Shown: in pieces, positions 24,901-36,569 of the stretch
How positions within the stretch are numbered: the stretch's first letter is position 1
Layout of the letters: every line of letters begins with the position of its first letter
Source of the DNA: Capitella teleta
Lineage: Eukaryota; Annelida; Polychaeta; Capitellidae
Length of the DNA stretch: 64,000 nt
Assembly (NCBI GenBank): GCA_000328365.1
Contig: KB304756.1
Location: forward strand, 61,805 to 125,804
Direction of reading: 5' to 3'
Translations under genes and position numbers: made by a program
Notes under the pieces: generated by a model
What the model was told of the DNA's origin: nothing
Seen by the model: only the letters and a program-made list of their open reading frames with translations
Database searches by the model: none

Positions 24901-26814
24901 ACGCTGAAAGCACCCAGTTTGAAAAATAAGGTACAATAATCAGACACTGTTCTTCAGAAAATGAAGATAATAATGTCAGAGGTCAAAAAAGGTCACCTGC
25001 AGTATCTCCGTGTGAGCGTGTGTGATCCATTGAGGGTTAGGGGGCGTCGTGAAGTGCACAGAGGCAAATGTATCGGGCGCTCGACCATTTGACTCCATGG
25101 GAAGTCCATTGCATGATACGGAAATCTCCACAAATGGCTCACCCAGACATCTAGTCTCAACCACTGAGCAAAATCAACAAAGAAATGAAACAGTCTTTAC
25201 AAAGGGTGACTGGTATTGTGTCATCCATCAGGAAGCAGGAAGCTGGTGCCCTCTCTTCATGAATCATGATGGTTTGGTTAGAATGATTACTTGTCACTTT
25301 CAATGACAATGAATTAAGAAGAACAATGAGATTGAAGAACTGTGTCTTCCTACACAAAATGTCTATTTCATTTCCAAGTGGCTCTAAAAGCAGTTTTTAT
25401 TCACTTCAACCTCTGTTTGACATTTGCCTGCATTTTTTCAATTGTCGAAAATGCAAGAAGCAATCAATATTATCCAGGCCTGGATGCCCCAAGGTCGTGT
25501 TTCCGCCTATTATAAAGTTCACAAATGAACGAGTTGCATCATAAGAATGCAGGGCCCTAGAGGACAACAGAAGCCACAAGCAACCAATGACAGTATCGCT
25601 ATATTTATCCGGCCTCAGCGAACATGGATATATTGGTCAGGTCGCAGGTTGAGAGGTACTCGCGTCTTTGCATTGCGGAGTTCAATTGCTAAGCGTGATG
25701 GGGCGGAATGACTGCTTTTAACTTAACGGAACTATTCTGGGAACATCACAGCTGAACCAAACAAGAGATTCTCCAATTGAATCCCCAATCATTTTTATTT
25801 CATAAAAATAAATATTTTGTTCATTTTCTGAATATATTAAAGACTTGTGGACGAACTTTCATTTGAGAAGGGTAGGTATAGGATATGTGTGGGTTACCCG
25901 AAAGCATTGTTGTGTCACCGTCAGAGCGTGATGGCAAGAAAAGAGTGGCCTACATAGGCTTTAATATGACACACCAAGCAAAAAAGTAACTTGCGTGGGT
26001 TACCCACAGATCTTCTTTCACTTCCCTTTTCAAATGAGAAATTGGCCACAAGAGATCATGGGATGAGTCAAAATTTGATCATTCAACATTTATCTGTTCT
26101 TCAGTTGAGAATGAAAAACCTTTTTTCTCAAATCTAAATCACAATCGAATAACGCCCAAAAAAAACTAACCATTCTCGACAACTGTAAGTGGTTCAGAGC
26201 ACTCAATCGGATCTCTTCCAGTTTTCTCTCGAATTCTCTCTCGTAGACTCTCCAGCTGCATGTGTAGACACTCGTAGCTGGCAATGTGGAGACTTTCAAT
26301 CCAACTGTCCCTCTCACGTTCAGTGTGGGCAGCCAATCTCCATGACTGATCCTCAAAATCTGACAAAAAAATATTGTTTATATAATCATCTCAAGACTTC
26401 AGCACTATAATAAATTTTCAGAACTGACCTAAGATAAAAGAGAAGAGTAAGTCTTCATCAGGGTCTAACTGTACGACACATCGCTCAAGAATAAGGACGC
26501 CAAGCACTTCGGAAGCCTGTGAAAGATGTTTCATTGCAAAAGACTCAAAACGCCACATAAAAACAACACAAACCGGTTCTTTGGTTTTAAAATAGAAAAG
26601 TAAATTTCCACGCAGACGAAATAGCCGATCAACAAAGACTGTGAAGAAGAGAGAGAGTGAGGAATTGTTGAGGTGAGGACGGCACCAGACCTTCGCCTTT
26701 GCGGAAGAGACCTTCCTGCTTTTCTTTCACGCGCAAAATTCCTTCTTTGTCAAACTTGCTTTGCGCACTGTGTGCCAGAAAGGCCACTTCTCGGCTGTTG
26801 AACCGAAGACTCAT
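15949..26814 (-). CDS. INPP4: Inositol polyphosphate 4-phosphatase with N-terminal PH domain, complete, 25 exons
   Basis: Exons on the minus strand: 26691-26814, 26574-26638, 26429-26516, 26171-26359, 24997-25163, 24787-24903, 22989-23068, 22589-22669, 22172-22250, 21320-21474, 21211-21268, then either 20923-21028 or 20416-20518, then 19797-19898, 19689-19708, 19079-19345, 18865-19029, 18626-18814, 18486-18554, 18179-18423, 16736-16876, 16585-16682, 16424-16536, 16138-16292, 15949-16081. About 1001 aa. Residues 1-155 are a PH domain like PLEKHJ1 ([26 protein letters not shown]). A C2 domain follows ([19 protein letters not shown]). The INPP4 body includes [27 protein letters not shown] and [15 protein letters not shown]. 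The catalytic CX5R loop is CKSAKDRT at about residue 919, and the tail is [23 protein letters not shown]4 removes the 4-phosphate from PI(3,4)P2 and opposes PI3K/Akt signalling on endosomes. The catalytic loop is intact, so the enzyme should be active. Confidence 0.95.
16308..16405. repeat. Intronic minisatellite, about four 26 bp units
   Basis: The unit AATGTTTAATGAAAAGGAAA plus ACAAT is repeated about four times with single-base changes, inside the 131 bp INPP4 intron at 16293-16423. It makes up most of that intron. Confidence 0.8.
20416..20518 (-). other. INPP4: INPP4 alternative exon 12b
   Basis: 103 nt, entering in phase 0 and leaving in phase 1, encoding a helix that ends [11 protein letters not shown]. 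It is flanked by CTCCTCAG and GTTCTA. It occupies the same place in the protein as exon 12a. Joining 12a to 12b would shift the frame into a stop, so one transcript can use only one of them. Confidence 0.75.
20923..21028 (-). other. INPP4: INPP4 alternative exon 12a
   Basis: 106 nt with the same entry and exit phases as 12b, encoding a helix that ends [12 protein letters not shown]. It is preceded by TTTCTTAG and followed by GTCGTT. It is similar to 12b in the pattern SRYLxxYQ and aligns with the human segment ending TDLHQYRG. Confidence 0.75.
23656..24324 (+). mobile_element. Mariner-like MITE in INPP4 intron 6, copy 1
   Basis: Begins CAGAGCGGGCCAAAAGTA and ends TACTTTTGGCCCACTCTG, an inverted pair of termini; TA follows the right end. 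Related copies are at 28677-29115 and 49547-49869. Termini of this form next to TA suggest mobilisation by a Tc1/mariner transposase. No transposase ORF is present. It lies in a long INPP4 intron. Confidence 0.8.
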
Positions 26815-28303
26815 GATTCCGTTTGCTGAAAAAGAAACATGGAAATGACATTGGTTGAAATTGTTATAATTAAAGTTGCAAGCAATATTCAATTATTTAA
26901 GCTTTTCAGAGGCTGCGCAGAAAAAGGTGACCTTATGAACCCAGAATGAGGTACAGTATAGTCTCGGGTAAACGCACTCTCTAATGGACACCTAGTTATG
27001 GCTGCGTTTCAAAGTAACCGATACTCATCGAAGCTTCTACTAAGGTCGTCTTCCGTTGTGTCTTACATGGCGACTGGCATTGCAGACAACACTTGAACAG
27101 ACAATATCATCCCTCACATTAATAAGGATGAATTACACATACGTGCACAGTTTATCTTATGTTTTGACATTAATATTTTGAATAAAATCACTCTCAGGTA
27201 TTTCCATGCTTCTCGATGTGGCCGTCAGCCTGAAAAGTTTGCAGACCCCTGTCCTAATGTATCAAGACTAAAATCCCATTCGGTTTCGAGGACTTGTATA
27301 TGTTTATTGATTTCATAACTTTGGTTGTATACCCATGCAAAGAAATAGCTTATAGGAAACCTCCCTTAAAAGGTACTGTGGTTACCACAGTACCTTTCAT
27401 TTCTCATTCTACTTATCATGTTTATCATGATACCTCAATATGATACTATATGGCTCATAACATGATGTTTAAAACAGAATGAATGAGATTGAATATCTGC
27501 AACTCATTAAGTGCTTATGTTTAAAAACATCAAAGTATGTACAATATCCAGTATCCAATCTAGTATACATAATTATTTTGAGCTCTATAATATTCAGAAT
27601 CACGTGAATTTCTAGTTATTGCTAGTTATTGAATGGAGCACTTGTCAAATAATATCGATTATTAAATAACCTAAATTATGCAATTGGGGGGAGGCCCCCC
27701 CCATCACTCTAAAAACAGTGCTATGACAAATGAACCTATTGAATACTTTTTGAGGGGTACTGTTGCCTTGCTTTTGACACAAGTGTATGTTTTAACAGCA
27801 TTGATCTCATTGATTTGAAAGAGGGATTGAAAGGGAGAAACTAAGAGCCAGCTTGTTCTATAAATTTCACTCAGCCAGTCACCATGAATTATGATGAAAA
27901 AATTTGGCTAGCTGCCAAATTGATACTTCAGCCTATAATTCTCGAAGCTTGTCAGCTTCCTGGTCTAATGATCATTATATAGATACTCATGGTTGATGGA
28001 ACTAATCAGTAATCATTCATGATCTTCATAAGATGAAAAGGATTATGAATTGATTATCATTATCATTATGCTCGATTTAATCAATTTTATAATTATAATA
28101 AAATAATTATAATAATCTTGAATTAGACTGACTCACTGTTACTGTATGACTGAGTCAGTCACTCAGTGAGACTGATTAGTTTCATAATTTTATGGCAGAA
28201 TAAAAACAAGACAGCTGGGTGACTAGGATTTACCATCGAGCGTTCAAATAATAAATTTTATAAATGCTGGCTCATTACATGAGTTCAGTTCAATTCAGTT
28301 CTT
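26815..28303. other. Upstream of INPP4: probable 5' untranslated exon, otherwise no gene
   Basis: A splice acceptor (CTTTTTCAG on the minus strand) lies about 10 bp before the INPP4 start codon, so a non-coding first exon is likely further upstream. The rest is AT-rich. A short perfect hairpin occurs at 27369-27397. Confidence 0.45.
27369..27397. repeat. Perfect 13 bp hairpin with paired RUNX-like sites
   Basis: The arms AAAGGTACTGTGG and CCACAGTACCTTT are separated by TTA. The centre TGTGGTTACCACA is two facing RUNX core sites (TGTGGT/ACCACA). It lies about 560 bp upstream of the INPP4 start codon. Function is not shown; it could equally be a transposon scar. Confidence 0.6.
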
Positions 28304-28614
28304 TTGGATCATAACCACGATTTAGAAAATCAGTTTGATGTCAACATCGAACCGAATGTTGCCAGAAGAGGGCGCCACAAACCTAATAGTATGGTTGAAT
28401 TACTATACCATTTGGGGGTAAAATACGGACAGCCATTGATATCGTATAATACTACTTTGTGTCCAAAGTGCAAGAATTTGAATAAGGTGGCTTACATCCG
28501 TGGCTCATTTCGATCTCCTATTACTTTTTTTTGTGTAAATTATCCGATAAAATCGGATCAAGTGACAATAGCCTATAAAAAGAACATGCTCAAAAATGAA
28601 AATACATTTATATA

Positions 28615-29115
28615 CAGAGTGGGCCAAAAGTAGTCAATCTACACCATGCTAACGATCCCTCTCTGTGTATTTTATACAAAGTGAGCCAAAAGTAGTCTAT
28701 CTACTCCATGTTAAAATATGTCAATGCTTTCCGATGGCACTGCATTTTATTGAGAACATGTTAGAAAACAGGTTGCAGTGTGAAAACTACGCAAAGATAA
28801 GATAAACAAATACTTGCCAAATTAGTATGGTTAGTATAATATTTCCCGCTTCTGTTGCTACCATTGAGTGCACCCAACATTCAACGGTATTTTCACTTTT
28901 TGCGGTAAACAGGGCCACGGACTATGGATAGACATTATTGAATTTATAAATACTAATAAGGCATCACTATTGCACTATTATTCTGTTTAAGAGTGCTGCT
29001 TTTTTTTTTTCTTTTTTTTCTTCTTTTTTTTTCTTTTTTTCTCTTGTAGCACTAATGTTCATTTCCGAAAAAAAACAAAACAAACAGGGTGTTTGTACTG
29101 AAGCTCCATTCAACA
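28615..29115 (+). mobile_element. Mariner-like MITE, copy 2 (two left termini, right end lost)
   Basis: TACAGAGTGGGCCAAAAGTA at 28613 is the left terminus. A second left terminus follows at 28677 (CAAAGTGAGCCAAAAGTAGT). From there the sequence follows copy 1 (CTTTCCGATGGCACTGCATT and the later GTAGCACTAATGTT) until about 29115, where similarity ends without a right terminus. It is interrupted by a T-rich run at 29000-29045. Confidence 0.65.
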
Positions 29116-29268
29116 GATTGTAAAGGATGAGGACCCCAAGACGAGTTAAGGAGCACATATTACTATGTTTAACATTTCTATATATTTTTCAGGTATTATA
29201 ATCATTATTATGCATGCATTCGATTTCATTTAATAAGATAGTGAATAGGTATAATATTTTGACCGGTA

Positions 29269-29618
29269 AAGTTGGGAATTCAAATTTATAAATGCACCAA
29301 AAGACCGTTCTCTTCCACTCGGGATTAATGTCCAACACGCTTAATGTCAGTTTGCACTCAGGAAGTCCAAGACAAACGGACAGGAGAAGTCACTCGGGAA
29401 GCCACGGACGGGACAGTTGTCTCTCGGGAAGTCCAAGACGAAAAGACAAGGAATCCATTCAGGAAGCGACACAACGGAACAAGGCAGGACAAAGCTGGCA
29501 ACGAAGCGCGACGAGTGGGAGAGAGGTATCGTGTCTTGAACGGGGGCTACCGGGTGTAATCCAAAAAACAGTAATATTCAATAGTTTATATTTCCTAAAA
29601 GTAAATAATTCCCAACTT
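29269..29618 (+). mobile_element. 350 bp element with AAGTTGGGAATT inverted ends, copy 1
   Basis: Starts AAGTTGGGAATT and ends AATTCCCAACTT. The interior contains about four degenerate units of roughly 30 bp beginning CTCGGGAAGTCCAAGAC. The 3' half (GCGACGAGTGGGAGAGAGGT onwards) recurs in reverse orientation at 34778-35110. No coding function. Confidence 0.65.
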
Positions 29619-31499
29619 CTAGATAGTATTATTGTGATAGGATAGTTAAATTTAAGTTGAATGCCTGCGAGCATTCGGAAATTGTGTAAATTAAATAACT
29701 TAGGTTTTGAACCCATTAATAAAATCTTAGAAGGTATAAAGTTATCTTTTCTTCAGTGTTCTTTTGTTTTAGGATGATCTTTTGATTCAAAGGTATAACA
29801 AATTGCAATTTTAATTATATTCGGACAGTATTTGGATTGTACCGGTCAGTACAGACATCAGAAACCCCCCAAATATTACAAGATGGCATTCCATAATGCT
29901 TGTTCAGTGATACATCTGATTCTGCTCACAGAAAATCTCTTCACAATCTCACACGACTCGCAATTAACACATTCACCATCACAGCAATTTCGAGCCAATA
30001 CGCAATCACTGCCACGTATTTTACCCAAAAAGCCTCGATTTCACTGCTCTGCAATTTCTATATGCACGCCCACATAGCTATATACGTTACATAATTGGAT
30101 GTAAGATTCAACATGAAACATGGAATTATATGTACCAAAATATAGCTCTGAACAACAAATATTTTGATGAAAACCATCCCCTTGAAAGCAAAAAACTGAG
30201 AAAATCGTACTTTTCTCTCAGCTACCAGTAGTACCAGCATATTATACATTGTGATTACAGAGGTTCCGGTGTGTAAACATAACTATTACCGCGCGATAAC
30301 TAATTTGCAGATCAAAGGATGAGAATAACAGTTATTAAGTCGGGAGTTTGAGTCGGAGCCAACTTGACTTCAGTCACTAATTAGCTCACTTTCTCAATAC
30401 CCTGTGCAGCACAAACCTGCACTGTTGGTAGAGAGATGCTTTGAAAACACAGCTTTGATGTGTAGCATAGAGGTATCCCGATTTAGGAAAAGTCAGTAGG
30501 AATAACTTTATAATTTTGATTGATCTGTGTGCCTAAACCTAAGACGGAGACATAACTATTGGGGCACATACCCGCAGTGTTGATATTACACCGCTTTTGA
30601 TGTATCAGAAGAGAGAACCCAGAAGTTGAGCCAAAACAGTTGTGAAACTTCAAAGAAATACACACTAGTATTTGGGAAAACACAGTTTGTTTGCAATTGT
30701 GTTGACGATCAAGAATTAGAAACATAGGGGTCGATCATCCTTCTTCACAAATTAGCTGGCTTTGAAGCAACCACTTATGAGAAACACCGGCTACCCCATT
30801 ATTTCGATCTCTCAGTAACATACACATCGCCGATAAAATATGAATTTGGTGCATGTACTAAATTGACTGAAGTGTTAGGCTTTGCGCTAAAAAGGAATGA
30901 AAATGTAGATTATAGAATAATGAACAAAAAAAGAAGGTGGCATGTGCGTCATGTGCATACATGTGCCACGGTTCAACCATGCATATGCTGTTTTACTTCA
31001 GCAAATCACTCATTAATACCATATAAAATTATTGAAACTTCAATAAATACTATGATTGCTTTGATTCATTCCACCGCAGAAGGGGTCTTTTGTAATCAAG
31101 AATTATTTGTAAATGCTTGTTTGATATCAGACATGGATCTAGAGGTTGCCCAACAAACGCGCATTGAAAATTACTTTCAATAAAACACAGCTTTGAAGTC
31201 TTTACAGGATGGCGCCAAAAGTCAGCGGCTACATGTGACTTCAAAGAGAATATCTCGAATTAGTGTTGTCGATTGCAATGATGAAAAAGACTAGCACGTG
31301 CAGTGACAGAAGCACCAATCACCCTGATTCCCTAATTACTTGGCTCTGAAGTAACCCCTACAATAGAAAACTCCTTCGCTGCTTTTGTTTGAATTTGTCG
31401 AGGCGATATAACATAATCAATTAGTAACTGCTGTGTCAATGCCAGAAGTATAATTCTGTGATTATTATAATTAATATATCAAAGGTGAGTTCAATGAAT
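29619..31499. other. Gene-free AT-rich region
   Basis: No gene recognised. Two stretches, near 30447-30800 and 31184-31400, share short motifs (AACACAGCTTTGA and CTCTGAAGTAACC-like), which hints at an old duplicated repeat. Short ORFs here have no recognisable domain. Confidence 0.4.
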
Positions 31500-34400
31500 A
31501 TCATGAGGAAATGTCCTGAAATCGTACAATGCATTCAGTCAACCTCTACAAAAATTACAGAGATGATGCTAAAGTGGTTATTGTATTTGGTCCATACAAT
31601 AACACATGAGGCATACACGGTACACATTCAACAACACCAACCAAGAAAACGGTGAAACATTCGACCAATATCTCACAAGGCTGAAACAATTATCTCAAGA
31701 TTGTGAGTTTGGTGTTCTGTCAGATGACCTTGTAAATGCTGAGGCATTTTTATGGTTATATACCGTAAAAACATTAAATGAGTGTCGAATTGATAAACAG
31801 TTTATGACAACTCGGCGAGATGCCAGACTGCCCAGGGGGCATTCATTAGCATGTAATTTGGGATGTAGTTTAGATTATAGAGTCGTTTAGTTAGAAGCCT
31901 TTCCCAGTCCTGCGTCAGTTGCTTAGACGCGCAGGGACTGATGCCAGGATAGGCGCAGAATGGTTAGTTTTCATTGTTTAGTTGTATCGTTTTTATATGT
32001 ATTTTTATATATAGTGCATCGCTTTGATCATCAATAAAGGATATCATTGATCGCCATCGTCCTGTGTCCTGGTGTCCCTAATTGCCACTCCAATTCGGTG
32101 GTAGTAGCGTCTCGGGCTCACGGAAGCGTCTGCTGTCCGTTATAGACCTACTGATAGACCATATTGTGTGTGGAGTCACTCAGGACAGAACTCGAGCACG
32201 TTTACTCCAAACAGACAATTTGACACTTGAGAAATGTGTTGACATTTGCATGTTAGCAAAATTAAGTGCTCAGCAAGTGCCTCAGCTTACACCTTCAGCA
32301 TTCCAAGTGCATGCAATCAAGGGAAACAAGTAAAGCAACCCACACAAACAACAGAAGTAGAAGAAACAGAATCAGAAACAACAGTCAAAGGCTGACAAAC
32401 CAAAATGCCGAAATTATGGACTCACACATTTATTCAGCAGAAGAGAGTTATGCACTGCATATGGCAAATCTTGCAATGCATGCAAAAAACTCAACCATAA
32501 TGAAGTTATGTGCAGACAGAAGTCCAAGAGCAGCATAGTGCATGCAGTTGAACAACAGCAAGGCAAAAGCAACACAGACATGTTCGACCTGTTCATTGAT
32601 GCTATTCTTCCGCACTGGGAAGATCATCACAAGCAAGCGTTTAACCGACTCAAGAAACTTGTTTGCAGCACATTTGTGCTTCAGTACTACGACATCAACA
32701 AGCCAGTAACAATTCAAACCTACGCCTCTCAGTTTGGATTGGGAGCTGTTATGCTGCAAAATCACCTACCAGTATGCTTTGCATCTCAAGCACTCAACAA
32801 AACTCAGCAAAATTACGCAATCATCGAAAATGAACTCCTAACCATCTAATTCGGTTGTATCAAGTTCCATGATTTAATATCATGCCTCATGGCAAACGTG
32901 TATCTGTCAACACAGACCACAAACCCCTTGTCGCTATCATGCTGAAGCCTCTTCACGGATGCTCGCCTAGGATCCAAAAAAATTGCATGATGCGTTAAGA
33001 CATCCAAGTGTCATATTTGCCAGGGAAAAAGAATATCTATGCAGACAGGCTCTCACGTGTTCCATTGATCTCAACACACGAAGAAGAAGAAGAACTCTAC
33101 AACAGAGAGATTCAGATCTGTGCAATCCATGCAACTGACACGCATGTACAGAGACTAAAGACTGAGACAGAAAGGGACACCACATTTCAATGCTTCATGC
33201 AAATGACCAACGACAGTTGACCAAAACAAGTGCCCACAGATTGCATACCCTACTTGGCAGTGCGAGGTGAACTCTGTGTGGAACAAAGATTCATATTCAG
33301 AGGACCAAGACTGATAATCCCAAACAAGCTTCGAGCAGAAATGTTGAACTGTCTTCATGAAGGACAAATGAGAATGTCCAAATCCAAACAAGCAGCTAGA
33401 GAACAAATGTACTGGCCCGGAATGAGCAAAGAAATTGACACGCTAGTTTCCCAGTGCAGAAGACGCCAGGAAATCAGAGCCATCAGAGCCAATGATACCT
33501 CATGAAATCCCAAACACTGTGTGGATGAAAATTGGAGTGGATCTATTCCACTTCAAGAATCGTGACTACTTGCTAGTAGTCGATTATTACTCCAAGTATC
33601 CAGAGTACTGCAAACTCCAAAAAAGCGACTCAAGCAGTGAAACCACCATTGCTGAACTCAAGACCATATTTGGCAGATTCGGTATCCCAGTGGAAGTGGT
33701 GAGTTACTCTGGATCACAATTTTCAAGCAGAACCTTCAAAAGATTCGCAGAACACTACAAATTCAAGCATATAACTAGCTCTCCAAAACATCCACAGTCA
33801 AATGGACAAGTAGAGCATTCAGTGCAAACCATCAAAAACATCCTCAAGAAATGTGAGGACGAAGCGCTTGCAATTCTGGAATATCTAAACGCTCCAATTG
33901 ACTCAACCTTGATATACTCATTGCTCTTTGCTTTGCTTGTTCATTGCTCTTTGGCAGGAAATTGAGGACCAGAATTCCTATGCAAACAGACCGCATGGCT
34001 ACATCACAACCCTTGCACGTGTCAAAAACTCGCTGAATGCCAAAAAATACAAAAGCACAACTATGATCGCAAAACATTGCTGAAGCAGCCGCTGAGGGAA
34101 GGTGTGCACATCTGCTTTCACGATCCCAATCAATACTGGAGACTTGGCACCCTCGTCAAAGGAGACAATCAACCGCACAGCTATATTGTCAGCAAAGACA
34201 TGCATGGGCCGACAATACAGACGCAACCGCAAACATATCTTCACAACCGGTGAAGCCACATGTATGCCGATTTTTGACAACTCGGCTGATGACGCCCTCA
34301 TATATGACGTCGTGCTGCCCACAACAGACGTCGTACAACCCCCTCAACCACAAAACCTTATTGTCTTGCGCAGAGGACGCATCAGTCGCCCACCTCAACG

Positions 34401-34760
34401 CCTTGACTTATAATAGCAAGTTGCTATGTTCATTGTGTTTATTAATAGCAAGTCGTTATTGTGTTATTGTGTCTACTAATAGCAAGTTGCTATGTGTAGA
34501 CTTTGTACAGTGATTTTGTATCGTTTATTCTCAGAAGAGAGGATGTTATATTATGACTTGACTCATAACGCATTTAATGACGTGACATTTCATTCAGTAA
34601 ATGGGGTCACTGACACTGACCTCTTAAACTGATTAATTGTCTTGCACTTGTGTTACTACACTTTGTAGGTTTTATTATACCTTTAAAAACCCAGTTAATT
34701 AATTAAAACAAAAGGCCAAATGCACACTGGCATTCAAACAGAAATTAACTAGCCTATTAT
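31500..34760 (+). mobile_element. Ty3/Gypsy LTR retrotransposon fossil (broken)
   Basis: A decayed LTR retroelement in plus orientation, boundaries approximate. Recognisable parts in order are a gag-like region, the RNase H part of pol near 32.6-32.85 kb, and an integrase region near 33.3-33.9 kb with a zinc-binding-like lead and catalytic core. A purine-rich tract followed by TGTTATATT near 34544 marks the start of a 3' LTR. The gag-like region is interrupted by roughly 0.4 kb that looks like part of another LTR element, so one insertion lies inside another. No matching 5' LTR was found. The element is broken many times (on the order of ten or more) and looks old. Confidence 0.8.
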
Positions 34761-34777
34761 ACTATAACTCTAACTAG

Positions 34778-35110
34778 AAGTTGGGAATTTACCGTAAACT
34801 TTTATTTACAAAATATGTGATAAAAAAAAGATTATTTATGATTGCACCTGATAGTTACTCCGGCAGAGACACAATACCTCTCTCTCCCACTCGCTGCCTA
34901 GATCCGCCGTTCACTTGCTCTTGTATCTTTTTGCTTGCTTGTTTGTTTTTGAGTGGTTTTTTTTGTCCAATGTTTCCTGGACTTCTCCGGTATATGTGGC
35001 TTGCTTGTGACTTTCCGACCGAATGCCATGTTGTTTTCTTGTTCTTTTTATAAGTTTGTTCTCCCGATGGGCTGGTCAGTTCTCGTGTTTTTCGAGTGAA
35101 ATGGATGTAC
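34778..35110 (-). mobile_element. AAGTTGGGAATT element, copy 2, inverted
   Basis: CTAGAAGTTGGGAATT at its left end mirrors the AATTCCCAACTTCTAG at the right end of copy 1. On the minus strand the interior shares GCGAGTGGGAGAGAGAGGTA and the downstream G-rich block with copy 1. The far end is not sharp. It sits within or beside the 3' LTR of the fossil retroelement. Confidence 0.55.
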
Positions 35111-36569
35111 CAAAATAGGGGTGAGTTTTCATCAGTGTGTGCCATGTCTCTTTCCAGTAGCTTCGGACACCAGTGAAACACAGTAAATGTATACTTGGGA
35201 CTCCCAATTCAATACCTTTACAAAGAACTTCAAGACTAAGAAGGCCCAACTCCCAATCATGCTCAATAAAAGCAACCAGTGGTGCCAATCGTGCTTTTGA
35301 GCCATTTTTCTTGTATAATAGTAAACATGTGTTTACGCCATACCAGTCACCACCAAACCGGTTGTAGTATCATCAGTTCTTATTTTGTGAATTTGATGAA
35401 TTTGATGCTTCCCATGCAATTAATGATCGAGTCAGATAGATTCCAACTACTATACATAATGTACAATTCTACAGGTACATCATTTACATACAAATATATA
35501 AATACACATTTTCGCTTTTATTGCTTGATCTCACTGTCATTTTTTTTTTCTTTTGCAATCCCAATACTGCATGGAGAAAGTTTTCGTCTGAGCACACAAA
35601 CGTTCAATGTTGTGTTTAATATGGCTTCACTTTAACAATGCAATTTGCGAATTCCTTGCACATAGAAATGCTCTCTGAGTTGACTTGCGCGCGCAGAGTG
35701 GAAACTTCCGCCTTCACCCAGACTCCCCGAGATTTGTTGATGAGTCGGGAAGAGGGATGTTTAGCTGAAATGTGACAGCTCAGAGGGTCTATGCGGGCTT
35801 TGAACTGAAGATATTAATGCAAGATCATGTAGGCTGTTATACTTTTAAACTCCTCGCTCTCAATCATTTTCTCCATTTTTATTTTAATCATTTTATTATG
35901 TTGGCATTTGCGATTTCGGATTTCAACGATTTGATTTGTCTGCTGACAGCGACTGAGCGGATCTCGGAGAGACCTCTTTCAAATTACACCCTCGGAGTCT
36001 CTGCGAATAAAACGTTGCTCTTCAGTGCACATCTCTCATTTTTATCTTGGTCATCTGAAGTGAACAGTTGGGCCTCTCCCTTCGGATGGTTTTATGTTTA
36101 CTTTTATCTTATAGTGTCAACTGTCAAGTGTGAATATCATCATCATCATGTAATTAATTAATTGTTATGAAATTAATTAATTATTTGTTTTTGCCATCTA
36201 CTGTTTAAAAATGATGACACTTTGAAATTATTAATATTTAAGATTATAATATTTTAAAAGAATTTTAATAATGATAATGAAATTATAAATTCAATTAATC
36301 AGAATGATCTGATATTTTGAATTAATTTTTAAGTGAGGAGAAACAAAATTACCTTGAATCCCGACAATTCGTTCCTTTCACGATTTAAAAAACCCTTAAA
36401 ATGTAACTTGTTTTTGATTATATTTTCCCCAACATCTTCCTGCCCTGCCTTCCATTTTGCTTTCTGAAGTTTCTCTACTCTTTCTCGGTATTCTTCATTC
36501 CTTTGCCTTCTTTGTTTTTCGCCTCCTCATTCCTCTACTCATTTATTCCATGTGATATATTGTATTGTT
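35111..36569. other. Gene-free region
   Basis: AT-rich with no recognisable gene or repeat structure apart from homopolymer runs. ORFs here are short and lack domains. Confidence 0.4.

Noticed and set aside
28304-28633. 109-codon ORF with CPKC motif
   Set aside because: No family recognised, its end runs into a MITE terminus, and no supporting splice partner is visible; possibly a transposon remnant.
30863-31183. 106-codon plus-strand ORF
   Set aside because: No domain, AT-rich repeat context, no promoter or splice evidence.
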